A stretch of DNA of 64,000 nucleotides from Pseudomonas sp. CFBP 13711 (GTDB lineage: Bacteria; Pseudomonadota; Gammaproteobacteria; Pseudomonadales; Pseudomonadaceae): contig NZ_JACYVI010000001.1 of assembly GCF_014842265.1 (NCBI RefSeq), forward strand, positions 248,001-312,000. Reading direction: 5' to 3'. Each line of letters begins with the position of its first letter. Position 1 is the stretch's first letter. This document shows positions 55,638-63,835 of this stretch, piece by piece. The notes below the pieces were generated by a model, which worked only from the letters and a program-made list of their open reading frames with translations, made no database searches and was not told the DNA's origin. Position numbers and translations under genes: made by a program.

Positions 55638-56447
55638 TCAGGCCACGTCGACAGCGTCCGAGCCGCATATCAGGTCCACCGGCATCGGTTGCAGACGGCC
55701 GATCATGGGTTTGGCAAACAGATAGCCCTGCATCAGCTCGACGCCCAGGTCCAGCAGGGCGTCGCGCTCTTCGCAGGTCTCGATGCCTTCGGCCACGACA
55801 GTGATTCCCAGCCGCTTCGAAACCAGCACAATCCCTTCAACAATCGCCCGACGCACGGCGTCCTGATCGATGTCACGGGTGAGCGCCATATCGATCTTCA
55901 GGACCTGTGGTTGAAACATCGCCAGCATGTTGAGGCCGGAATAACCTGATCCGAAGTCATCAATAGCGGTGGTGAAACCTTGCCGCTCGTACTCTTCGAA
56001 AATGGATTTGAGATGATTTGGATCATCTACACGCTCACCTTCGGTGACTTCGAACATGAGCCGATCCACCGGAAAATCGAACGTCCGAGACGCCTCAAGC
56101 GTTGCCCGAATGCACGTCTCTGCGCGGTACACCGCTTTGGGCAGGAAATTGATACTCAGCTTGCAGTCTGGAATCGCGGGCAGGCCCAGCTGGGTAGCGA
56201 GCTCAATGGCCCTGACCCGGCACGCCTGATCGAAACGGTAGCGGTTGCCGTCGTTGACCTGACCCAGAATGAACGCGGCGGACTCGCCGTTGACACCACG
56301 GACCAGCGCCTCATAAGCGAAGGGCGCTCCGGTGGTGACGTTGAAGATAGGTTGGAAAGCCATGGTGAAGTCGAAACCCAGCCCTTCGAGATTTCGACAC
56401 TCAGCGCAGCCAATGGATTCGAAGGTTGCCAAGGGGATATGTTGCAT
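55638..56447 (-). CDS. EAL-domain c-di-GMP phosphodiesterase
   Basis: 269 residues. A stand-alone EAL domain (about 25-260) preceded by a short Cys-containing segment (GCAECRNLEG). Catalytic-type residues are present: YEALVRG (E of EAL), SINFLP, FEVTEGE, IDDFGSGYSGLN, LKIDM and VAEGIET. So the enzyme is probably active, degrading c-di-GMP. No GGDEF or membrane domain. ATG 56447 is preferred; the frame runs open to 56861 but the extension has low-complexity, non-homologous sequence. Confidence 0.85.
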   Translation of the reverse strand: MQHIPLATFESIGCAECRNLEGLGFDFTMAFQPIFNVTTGAPFAYEALVRGVNGESAAFILGQVNDGNRYRFDQACRVRAIELATQLGLPAIPDCKLSINFLPKAVYRAETCIRATLEASRTFDFPVDRLMFEVTEGERVDDPNHLKSIFEEYERQGFTTAIDDFGSGYSGLNMLAMFQPQVLKIDMALTRDIDQDAVRRAIVEGIVLVSKRLGITVVAEGIETCEERDALLDLGVELMQGYLFAKPMIGRLQPMPVDLICGSDAVDVA

Positions 56448-57218
56448 GATCGTCACTGCCTTGAGATTTCGTCGCTCGATGGATGAATTTTGAGCAACTG
56501 GTTTCTCTGTATCGGCAGTCGGCGCGGAATCTGTGATGCGGATTTGCAGCAGGGGATTAACGGTAACGAAATCGGTGCCTGAGAAGGCGGCGGTATGAGT
56601 CGGTCTTTTAGAAGACGAGGCAGGAATCGAGCTTGATTCAGAGCGAGGAGGGCGGCTGAAAAGCCCGGAAACACTGGGGGAGATGGAGCGGGTAGAGGGA
56701 ATCGAACTCTTATAGGACAGGAGATCACGGAGCTGTGTATGTGTGTAGGCGCGCGCACGAGGCAAATGCCGTAAAAGCGTGTAGGTGTGTATCCTGAGGT
56801 GGCCGATTTTGCTTTGGCTCATCTCCTCGGCTTGGAGATGCACCTTTAATTCCAGACTCACTCACATGTGAGCGAGTATGTGAAATCCGGACACCTTTGT
56901 TTTCTACCAAACTCTCCAGCCGCGACGTCCCAGACCCCCTTGATATCAGACATCGCTTACTCCTTCGCCAACCTCATCGGGAAGCGGATCGTTGTGGCGC
57001 ACAGTGGGCCACGATACTCAGCTGGCACAGAACGTCAGCTGCCACTACGCGGCTTGACCGGTAATCAGCATTGCCGGGTGCATGGCTTGTTTGGGTGCTG
57101 CAACAATGTGAGCCAGCAGGAGTTTGAGCAGCACGTCGAATCGCTCGCGCGTTTAACCGCTGCGCATTGGGGGCACTACCGTGTTATTTGCTGCAATCTG
57201 GTGCGGGTGTAGGTGACT
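56448..57218. other. Degenerate region without supportable gene
   Basis: 770 bp, AT-richer than the backbone. An ORF on the plus strand at 56868-57212 (114 residues, with the segment ANLIGKRIVVAHSG) is not recognised and may be decayed sequence; its frame continues after a stop into the efflux-adaptor remnant at 57219. No integrase, IS end or tRNA seen. Confidence 0.4.
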
Positions 57219-57329
57219 GACAGGGCGCTGGTGGGCCAAATCGAGACGACCCTCATGGCGCGGATCCAGCAATTGGATCCGGTATATGTCGATTTCGATC
57301 AGTTGCCAGATGAGGCGCTACGTTTGCGT
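57219..57329 (+). pseudogene. Remnant of an RND efflux adaptor gene
   Basis: The frame translates to DRALVGQIETTLMARIQQLDPVYVDF... LRLR, which matches the conserved IQQLDPxYVD block of MexA-type adaptors; the intact homologue in this window has AMATIQQLDPIYVDV. Only this block of about 35 residues is left, closed by stops on both sides. A dead fragment. Confidence 0.65.
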
Positions 57330-57486
57330 TGCTGTAGACAATGGTGATGTCGTCGCTAAACCTCGCAGGCGCTCACGTCATTAGAACCGCTGAGAGTAGC
57401 TGCAAGGTATGGTGGGTGCCGGCGACCTGATGCTAGTGTTCGCACTCCGTCCAACTCCTTGATTACCACTGCACGCAGGGAATGCC

Positions 57487-57945
57487 ATGCGATCACTCGG
57501 AATACGCGCTGAGCCTAAAAAGGCAACCTTCGTCATCTACGACGATGAAGCTAGGCAAATCTTGAACGTCGAATCCTTGATCATCCCGCAGATATTGAAC
57601 AAGCCAGAGCAGCTCAAATTCGCGCGCCACAGCATCCTCGACATTCTTCGGGAGTACGAGGTTGATGTCGCTGGCATTCGGGTCGCCGAGGGCAACTCGC
57701 AGAATCAGGACGCCGATCGGCTGTATCTGGAAGCCGTGTTCATGGAGTCCTTCGCCAGCAGCAGCATCAAAAAGTACTTCGTTGGACGCAAGCCAAGCAT
57801 CAGCGCTCGGCTTGGCATTACTCCAGCTCAGTTCGCCTTGATCGTAAAGTGTGAGGCTGAGCTGGATGACGTGAATGGCTGGCCAGCTGGCAAGGCTGCA
57901 GCCGTTCGTGAGGCCATTCTGGTAGCCGTAGGAGCGACCCGATGA
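57487..57945 (+). CDS. Possible RNase H/RuvC-fold protein, partner of kinase
   Basis: 152 residues, not recognised with confidence. The pattern starts MRSLGIRAEPKKATFVIYDD (two strands), then a helix (KPEQLKFARHSILDILREY), then VDVAGIRVAEGN (strand), and a long helix (DADRLYLEAVFMESFA). This resembles RNase H-fold proteins such as RuvC, YqgF or DUF3010, but the first catalytic Asp of that fold is absent (position occupied by Arg-Ala-Glu), so activity is doubtful. AGGGAA precedes the ATG by six bases. The stop overlaps the kinase start as ATGA, so the two are made together. Confidence 0.6.
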   Translation: MRSLGIRAEPKKATFVIYDDEARQILNVESLIIPQILNKPEQLKFARHSILDILREYEVDVAGIRVAEGNSQNQDADRLYLEAVFMESFASSSIKKYFVGRKPSISARLGITPAQFALIVKCEAELDDVNGWPAGKAAAVREAILVAVGATR

Positions 57946-58976
57946 TTATTCCTTATCAAACAGCTCAGGTGTCGTTCCAGAAAAAGCAGCGCATTGGCGA
58001 AAACGGCGAGAACTCCGAGGTGTACGTCGTCCATGACGAACACCTCGATGCTGAGCTCGTGGTTAAGCAGATCAAGACTGACGGCTTCAATGAAGAGCGG
58101 TATCTGCTTGAGGCCCAGTTGCTCTACAAAAGCGTGCACCCCAACGTTGTACAGGTGCTGTACGCCTGCAAGGATGTTCAGCACATCTACATCGCCATGC
58201 CGTATTATCGCAGGGGATCGCTTCAACAGGTCGTGGAAGCAGAAGGACTGACCTGTCGGCAGCTGATCCGCTATGCCATCCAGTTCCTGAGTGGTCTCAA
58301 CAACATCCACTCCAAGGGGCTGCTGCATTTTGACATCAAGCCTGACAACATCCTGATCTCTGACACCGACGAAGCGTTGCTGTCCGATTTTGGCTTTGCG
58401 AAGAACATGGACGGCGATGGCTTTGCCACACCTGAGGCCACGTACCGCCTCCACTTGCCGCCCGAAAGCGCGGCTACCCGCGACTTCAACAACAGCGCAG
58501 ATATTTATCAGGTGGGGCTGACCTTGTACCGGTTACTGGTGGGTCTGGAGTCCCTGAAGCAGCAGCGCGATGCCTTCGCGAATGGTGCTGAACTCGCGCG
58601 GGCGCAGCGCTCGGAGGCCTATCCTGATCTTGTGCAAATTCCGCGACACGTGCCGAAAAAACTCAAGGCCATCATCAAAAAGTGCTTGAGGTACAACCCT
58701 GAGACGCGGTATGAATCAGTAATGGATCTACTGAATGAACTGTCGTCCATCGAAGACGTAGGCTTGGATTGGCGCTTTTCCACCGCCGATAACATCCAGC
58801 GCTGGGAAAGTATTTCGTCGGATGGCGTGGGTCTTTTGGTAGAGGTGGCCGATAATGGACAGTGTACGGCTCAGAAAAAGACGGCATCTGGCGTTTATCG
58901 CCGGAAACCCAGTTTTTGCGAAGCCAATCTCACCCCGGAGCGGATTCATGAAATCCTCATGTCATCAGACTGGTAA
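57942..58976 (+). CDS. Hanks-type Ser/Thr protein kinase
   Basis: 344 residues. Kinase motifs are all present: Gly loop RIGENGENSEVYVV (17-30), Lys 42 in LVVKQIK, Glu 57 in LLEAQLL, catalytic loop HFDIKPDN (129-136, Asp 131), DFGFAK (149-154) and PPE (173-175). The usual His-Arg-Asp is His-Phe-Asp, so it is a non-RD kinase. No membrane helix or sensor domain; the C-terminal 60 residues are a separate small region. Coupled to the gene at 57487. Kinases in accessory islands often belong to phage-defence systems; that is inference here. Confidence 0.85.
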   Translation: MIIPYQTAQVSFQKKQRIGENGENSEVYVVHDEHLDAELVVKQIKTDGFNEERYLLEAQLLYKSVHPNVVQVLYACKDVQHIYIAMPYYRRGSLQQVVEAEGLTCRQLIRYAIQFLSGLNNIHSKGLLHFDIKPDNILISDTDEALLSDFGFAKNMDGDGFATPEATYRLHLPPESAATRDFNNSADIYQVGLTLYRLLVGLESLKQQRDAFANGAELARAQRSEAYPDLVQIPRHVPKKLKAIIKKCLRYNPETRYESVMDLLNELSSIEDVGLDWRFSTADNIQRWESISSDGVGLLVEVADNGQCTAQKKTASGVYRRKPSFCEANLTPERIHEILMSSDW

Positions 58977-59133
58977 GCCGACAGGTAGGAAAGCAGGCGA
59001 CGGTTATCTGACCAGATCCCAGATTTCCACAGGACATAGTCAGACAAGCTCTGGTCGTGTTCGCTCGTCCGTACCCCTCGTGAACGTCGAAGACCTGATG
59101 GGTGATTCGAAGATCATCTATCACTCCCGCTGA
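58948..59133 (+). CDS. Small Ser/Thr-rich ORF overlapping the kinase gene
   Basis: 61 residues starting MKSSCHQTGKPTGRKAGDG and ending DSKIIYHSR. The ATG is preceded by GGAG at eight bases, inside the last codons of the kinase gene, and overlaps it by 29 bp in another frame. Rich in Ser and Thr (about a quarter of residues) and basic. It may be a third gene of the kinase module and a possible kinase substrate, but it could be chance. Confidence 0.35.
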   Translation: MKSSCHQTGKPTGRKAGDGYLTRSQISTGHSQTSSGRVRSSVPLVNVEDLMGDSKIIYHSR

Positions 59134-59646
59134 TAGCCCTTAGACCCTGCGCTAGCATCCCGCGCGGGGCCTACTTCTTGTATCCACCCAGTATTTTAAA
59201 CGTGTGCAATTCGCACGTGCGGGGTTTCGGTGGGCGCGACCTTGACTGATGCCCACCGCAGGCGATCCTGGGTGGGGAGGTCGATTAGGGTAGGGCGCAG
59301 TCTGCTCATCAGATTTCGGCTATTTTTCAGTTTCTCGTGCCTGTGGAGGCGCGTGAGCAGCTCTGGTCATAGCTTCTTCATATTGTTTTATCACGCGCTT
59401 TTTCCTGACCGCTTCGAGCGGGCTTGCAACGCACTAATCGCAGTAGGCGGCTTTTTTCGATGATGTCGTTGTGGCATCATTCATTGAACGATTTTGCCCT
59501 GTAATGTTCGTCGCGAACCATGGTGGTCTACGAATAAAGACTTCTCGGTCTAGCCAATCGGAGGGCAGAGCTTAAGCTTGTAGATGACAAGAACCGGTCT
59601 GGACTGAACGATTCAGTTTGGCACATTCCAAAATGCAGGAGCGAAA
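59134..59646. other. Intergenic region between kinase module and nuclease gene
   Basis: 513 bp, AT-rich, with short inverted repeats (for example GTGTGCAATTCGCACGTGCG at 59201-59220) but no clear terminator or ORF. The nuclease gene promoter should be in its second half. Confidence 0.4.
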
Positions 59647-60801
59647 GTGAATAGGCTTCCCCCCGCTGTAGAGGATAAGCTCAAACGGTTTCAGCCACCC
59701 GTGGACGCGAAGGATTTTGAAAAACTTTGCGTCGACGTTTTCGAATATGTGCTCAAAGCTCGAAGAATACCCATCCTCAATAGAACTCACAGCCGGATCA
59801 GTGCCTATGGCACGAGTGGTGACAAGCAGTTCGGCATTGATGTTCGAGATCCTGCGACTCAGGCCGTTGCACAATGCAAAAAGCATGAGGATATAACCAC
59901 CACCAAGCTTGGTGCTGAGTTGAGAAAACTTGAGGATTATGACAAGGAAGTATCGCATTATTTCTTCATGATCAAACAGCCTGACGTCAAAGTTTCGCTA
60001 TCCAATTGGATCGAAGAAAAAAATGCGGCGGCTCAGAATGAAAGGGATGACTCGACTCCTTACCCTTGCTTGCCGAGTGTTGCTTTGCCTGAGCTACATA
60101 TCTTGGGCTGGGATGAAATTCGTAGCTATCTCGGCTTGAGCACATTTCTGCTCTGGAAATGGCAGGTAGCAATTCCTGCGGGGCAAAATTTTCACCTTGA
60201 TGGCTTAGATGTTCAGGCGCTGGATTATGAGGTTCGGCGATTCAAGGAACCGATAGACCCGAAAAAAAACCCTCCTACCTTGGAGGCTGTTCATGCGATC
60301 GAGAGTTTGTTATCGACGATTGATGTTCAGGCGTTGGCCTTGGTCGGCAAAGACCCGCTGGTACATATCGACTTGATTCGTGGTGTTGAGAAATTCGTTG
60401 ATCAGCTTCGTGAAACGTACAGCGCGATTCGTACTTATAGCGACGCTGTCACCAAAATCGACAAGCGCGACTTGGTGGTGGTCGAGGAAGGCTACAAGCT
60501 GCTGAACAATTTGGCCAGGCAGAAAGCGCGAATTTCGGCATATCCCTATCTCAGACCAATTTTGATCGATTGCCGAAACCTGCTCGGGCACTTGAGCGCT
60601 GAGGGTGGCTATCAATGGGAGCCTGATTTCATCACTGATGAGTTTGACGAACAACATGAGGTTTCAGGCCAGACCTTCCTGCGCTACAACTTTTCAGACA
60701 GAAAACCGCGTTGGGGATTGGCGTACACTGATCCAAAGCAGATCGCTGCGTTGACCAAAAGAATTGTCAGCGAAATCGAAACCATCAGCGCGTATCAGTA
60801 A
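59647..60801 (+). CDS. Mrr-like restriction endonuclease-fold protein
   Basis: 384 residues from a GTG with AGGAG six bases upstream. The N-terminal part (about 20-100) has DFEKLCVDVFEYVL, then GTSGDKQFGID (Asp 65) and AVAQCKK (76-79), the G-x-x-GD...D...QxK pattern of PD-(D/E)xK nucleases of the Mrr type. The C-terminal part (about 190-380) is helical, not recognised, and may sense or regulate. No methyltransferase, helicase or specificity gene is adjacent, so it looks like a stand-alone or modification-dependent nuclease. Confidence 0.72.
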   Translation: MNRLPPAVEDKLKRFQPPVDAKDFEKLCVDVFEYVLKARRIPILNRTHSRISAYGTSGDKQFGIDVRDPATQAVAQCKKHEDITTTKLGAELRKLEDYDKEVSHYFFMIKQPDVKVSLSNWIEEKNAAAQNERDDSTPYPCLPSVALPELHILGWDEIRSYLGLSTFLLWKWQVAIPAGQNFHLDGLDVQALDYEVRRFKEPIDPKKNPPTLEAVHAIESLLSTIDVQALALVGKDPLVHIDLIRGVEKFVDQLRETYSAIRTYSDAVTKIDKRDLVVVEEGYKLLNNLARQKARISAYPYLRPILIDCRNLLGHLSAEGGYQWEPDFITDEFDEQHEVSGQTFLRYNFSDRKPRWGLAYTDPKQIAALTKRIVSEIETISAYQ

Positions 60802-61232
60802 TAGTCGAAAATGGGGCAGACAGAGCTCGATGCCTAGCCCCTGGCTGGGTGTGGTGGGTATGAGGGCTTCAGTACCCACCTTTGGCGATGGGCGTATTAT
60901 ATTCCCAGCTTCCCACAGTTCTCGCTAAATGAGCGCTGCCTACTCTGCAGGTAGATTATGCATTATGAGCAGCATTTTTCCTTCAATATCAGTACATCCT
61001 GAAACTTTCTGATTCGCTGTTGAGGTCGTTGATCATCTCGATCAGCGAGCAACTGGTAGATGTAATGTGGGATCGGCGTGTAGTTTTTATAGGCCATCTC
61101 AGGTTGTGCCTATAGGACTTCGAAAGGGTGACGAGACTTCCCCAAGTCAGGGCTTTGGAGGGTCGAGTAGGCACCGCGGTGGCGTAGCTTGTGGGGCAAG
61201 ATCAGCCGTCTGCTCTTCCCGGTTTTCTTGGC
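60802..61232. other. Intergenic region, no supportable gene
   Basis: 431 bp between the nuclease gene and the frameshifted small gene. Several short ORFs only; no terminator identified with confidence. Confidence 0.4.
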
Positions 61233-61507
61233 TCAGGTGCTGAGCTGATCAAAGAGCTTCTTGATGCATTTGGTCTTATAAGGCCCCCATGCGTATTGAA
61301 GAACTCTTGCGCTTCGTGTCAGTTGGGTTGGAGTGGGTCGAGTCGCGGTGCAGTACCGCACGTACAAGTCCTGCAGGAGCTCGAAGTCGTTAGCGCCTGT
61401 GATGTCCCACCGTTTTTTTGGTTCTTGTCACGTAGACCGTAGAAGAAGCGTTCAGCGTCAATCTGGGATGAAAAGCTTTGATCTTTAATTACCAATGGGT
61501 TGGGCAT
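61233..61507 (-). pseudogene. Small gene with frameshift at an A7 run
   Basis: ATG 61507 has GAGGA seven bases upstream and begins MPNPLVIKDQSFSSQIDAERFFYGLRDKNQ. After a run of seven A (minus strand; 61413-61419 on plus) the original frame soon ends without sense, while another frame continues RWDITGANDFELLQDLYVRYCTATRP to a stop at 61233. The pieces together look like a DUF3223-like small protein; this is weak. Mutation, sequencing error or programmed slippage are all possible. Confidence 0.45.
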
Positions 61508-61596
61508 TGCAGTTCCTCACAAAACTGTTATCCGTCACAATGCAAAAGCCTGAAAGTTTCTAGCCGCCCAACGAGAGCGGCACACGGGGGGAAACG

Positions 61597-63741
61597 CTAC
61601 ATCTCGGCGACCGCCCAGCTCATCAAGCTCTTTTCAAAGCTGGTTAATTGAAGGCGCGGGACTCGCGGGGCCAGTGCTCGGAGTTTTTCCAGCAGGTCGT
61701 TCAGGTGTTCCGAGGGCAAAATCAGGTTTTTGATCTGTGTCGAGATCTGGGTGGGGATCCCGTATTCATCCAAGGCTGTTAGGAGAGGGTCGAGGAACAT
61801 ATTTTCCAACTGCTCCGCGAAGAAGCTGAAGTCGCCGGGTTCGATCCCTCGTTTAGCCAGCACGTCGGCCTGAATTTTGTTCACGGCCATAATGTCCCGA
61901 GGCAACCGGAAGCAGACCATGTTACGGATGAACTTCAGGCGAAGGTTTATGGCTTCGCTCGCGGTGGTATCGCCTCGCCGGTTTTCGACTGCTTCTTTCA
62001 GGTAGTGAGGCAGACTTTTCTGGTTTCGCAGGGCATTGATGTGCCAAGCCAGCTGTGAGCTGGACGCAATCAGATAGTCCATCAGGTTGTTGTCTTCTAA
62101 GCTATAGACCAGCTCGCATAGGTAATTTAACTGAGCCGGCTCAGGAATACTTTTCCATCCCAGCAGTTTGCGGCTCTCCGGAAGGTCTCGAATAATTTTG
62201 CCCGCAACCTCCACTTGGCGTTCGATGGGAATATGCCGGTTTTCGATCAGGGTGGTTTGCGATAGCACAGGATTGGCATACGCCTCCTGCAGCCTTCCTC
62301 GCGAGATGTCTGTTAGATACTCGTTTTCCAGCTGCATGAGCAGGCCTATTGGTGAGGACTCATCCTGTTTGCCGATGGAGTACTCGACCGTAAGGCCTTG
62401 CTCAAGCGGAGGTGCTTCGAGCATGAAGACCTTGCCAATAAAGTACTTGTTCATGCGGCCAGCGCGACCGGAAATGTTCTTGTAGGTGAAATAGTCGAAC
62501 GTCGAGGTTTTCAGTCGGCGATCGTAAATAATCACGTTTTCTGCAGACGTGTTTACGCCTTCGATCATTGTCGATGTACAGATGATTTGCTTGATGGTGC
62601 CTTCGTTGAACAGCTTGACGATGTACTGCTGCAGTGCGCGTGGCACTCCACCATGGTGAATCCCAATGCCCAGAGAAATCGCTTTGGCAACGTTCCACTC
62701 AGGGTGGTAGTGCTTCGAAATCCACGCGGCGATTTCCTGCGTTTCCGGCACAGGGGTCAGGCCAGCTTCCTGAACCAGGTACTCGGCGACCCTGTTTGCA
62801 CTGGCCGGTGCCTGACAGTAGATCAGGGTAGGGGAATCCAGGGTGGTAATCAGTTCCAGCAACTTTTCCTTTCGTTCTTTGGAGCGCATCCCTAGGTTGA
62901 AATTCTGGATGTCGACCGCGACAGTGCTGTAGTCCGAGGGGATGAAGTGGTACTCGTAGCCCTCCAAGCCTGAAATCTTCTGGATGTGTGGGCCAAGCAT
63001 ATAGAACTGGGCACCGGTCTTGGCGAGCTTATGAAATGCCAAGCTCAGGTCAATGGCTCTGGTACCTTCGTCTGAGTCATTCGAAAGGTCGATTTTGTAG
63101 AACTCATCCAGGACGAAGAACTCCACATCCGCCAGGTCGGGACGCTGGATGACACGTTCTTGGGTGAGCAGATAGACGTTGGTGGTCTCGGGCGCTGCTT
63201 CCTGGCTGGGGTGCGTGATCAGGTTGAAGTCCTGGAAACGCTTGACCAAGCGGCGACGGGTTTCGTCGATCAGCGCGATGGTCGGAACGATCACTACCAC
63301 TTTTTTGAATCGTCTCTGCGCCAGTACGGCGTCGATGACCAGGCTTTTTCCCACGCTTGTAGAAGCACTGAGCACCACGTTTCGGCCTTGCATAATCAAG
63401 CTGAAGACGTGGGCCTGTAGGTGATGAAACACCATGCCTTTTTCTACGCCTTCAACCTTATGCGCCTCGTATGCCAAGCGGTCAGAAAGTCCCATACTGC
63501 TGAGGTGAGGCGTGATGTAGGGATATAGTCCAACAGCTCGCACCATATTGAGTAGGAGCGACTGTTCGACTGTGTCGAAAAGCTTGAATTTGTCGAGTGC
63601 TCGGATGACTAAATCGCGGCCTTCCCAGTCTGAATTGCTTCTGTTGACGATGGTGTTGATGGCAAGCAGCACATCGATCGTCGATGCGCCCTCGTCTCCG
63701 AGCTTCGTCAACTTGTTCTTGATCGTTTCGTAGTTCATCAC
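61597..63741 (-). CDS. hamB: Ski2-like superfamily 2 helicase, HamB-like
   Basis: 714 residues. Motif I is SASTSVGKS (125-133), Ia VPTIALIDETRRRL, motif II DEFY (212-215), then IHHGGVPRALQ (361-371), STMIEGVNTSAENVIIY (390-406) and motif VI GRAGRMNKYF (425-434). These are Ski2-type helicase features. The length, the DEFY box and the presence of a small gene immediately upstream fit HamB of the Hachiman defence system, where the nuclease-like HamA (DUF1837) precedes the helicase. HamB identity is inferred, since most of the upstream gene lies outside the window. Confidence 0.65.
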   Translation of the reverse strand: MMNYETIKNKLTKLGDEGASTIDVLLAINTIVNRSNSDWEGRDLVIRALDKFKLFDTVEQSLLLNMVRAVGLYPYITPHLSSMGLSDRLAYEAHKVEGVEKGMVFHHLQAHVFSLIMQGRNVVLSASTSVGKSLVIDAVLAQRRFKKVVVIVPTIALIDETRRRLVKRFQDFNLITHPSQEAAPETTNVYLLTQERVIQRPDLADVEFFVLDEFYKIDLSNDSDEGTRAIDLSLAFHKLAKTGAQFYMLGPHIQKISGLEGYEYHFIPSDYSTVAVDIQNFNLGMRSKERKEKLLELITTLDSPTLIYCQAPASANRVAEYLVQEAGLTPVPETQEIAAWISKHYHPEWNVAKAISLGIGIHHGGVPRALQQYIVKLFNEGTIKQIICTSTMIEGVNTSAENVIIYDRRLKTSTFDYFTYKNISGRAGRMNKYFIGKVFMLEAPPLEQGLTVEYSIGKQDESSPIGLLMQLENEYLTDISRGRLQEAYANPVLSQTTLIENRHIPIERQVEVAGKIIRDLPESRKLLGWKSIPEPAQLNYLCELVYSLEDNNLMDYLIASSSQLAWHINALRNQKSLPHYLKEAVENRRGDTTASEAINLRLKFIRNMVCFRLPRDIMAVNKIQADVLAKRGIEPGDFSFFAEQLENMFLDPLLTALDEYGIPTQISTQIKNLILPSEHLNDLLEKLRALAPRVPRLQLTSFEKSLMSWAVAEM

Positions 63742-63835
63742 CGCATCTTTCCTTGAGATCTTCGGCGCAGACTGACCTGTTCCGGTTACCTAGATCCTCT
63801 GTACCTTCCGCCATACGAACCAAAAAGCGGGATGT

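Noticed and set aside
56448..56861. A possible 138-residue N-terminal extension of the EAL protein
   Set aside because: The extension is Ser/Arg/Pro-rich with no domain, and codon use is unlike the EAL part; ATG 56447 gives a normal stand-alone EAL protein.
56868..57212. A 114-residue ORF before the adaptor remnant
   Set aside because: No family match by eye, no clear ribosome site, and surrounded by decayed sequence. Mentioned only as part of the degenerate region.
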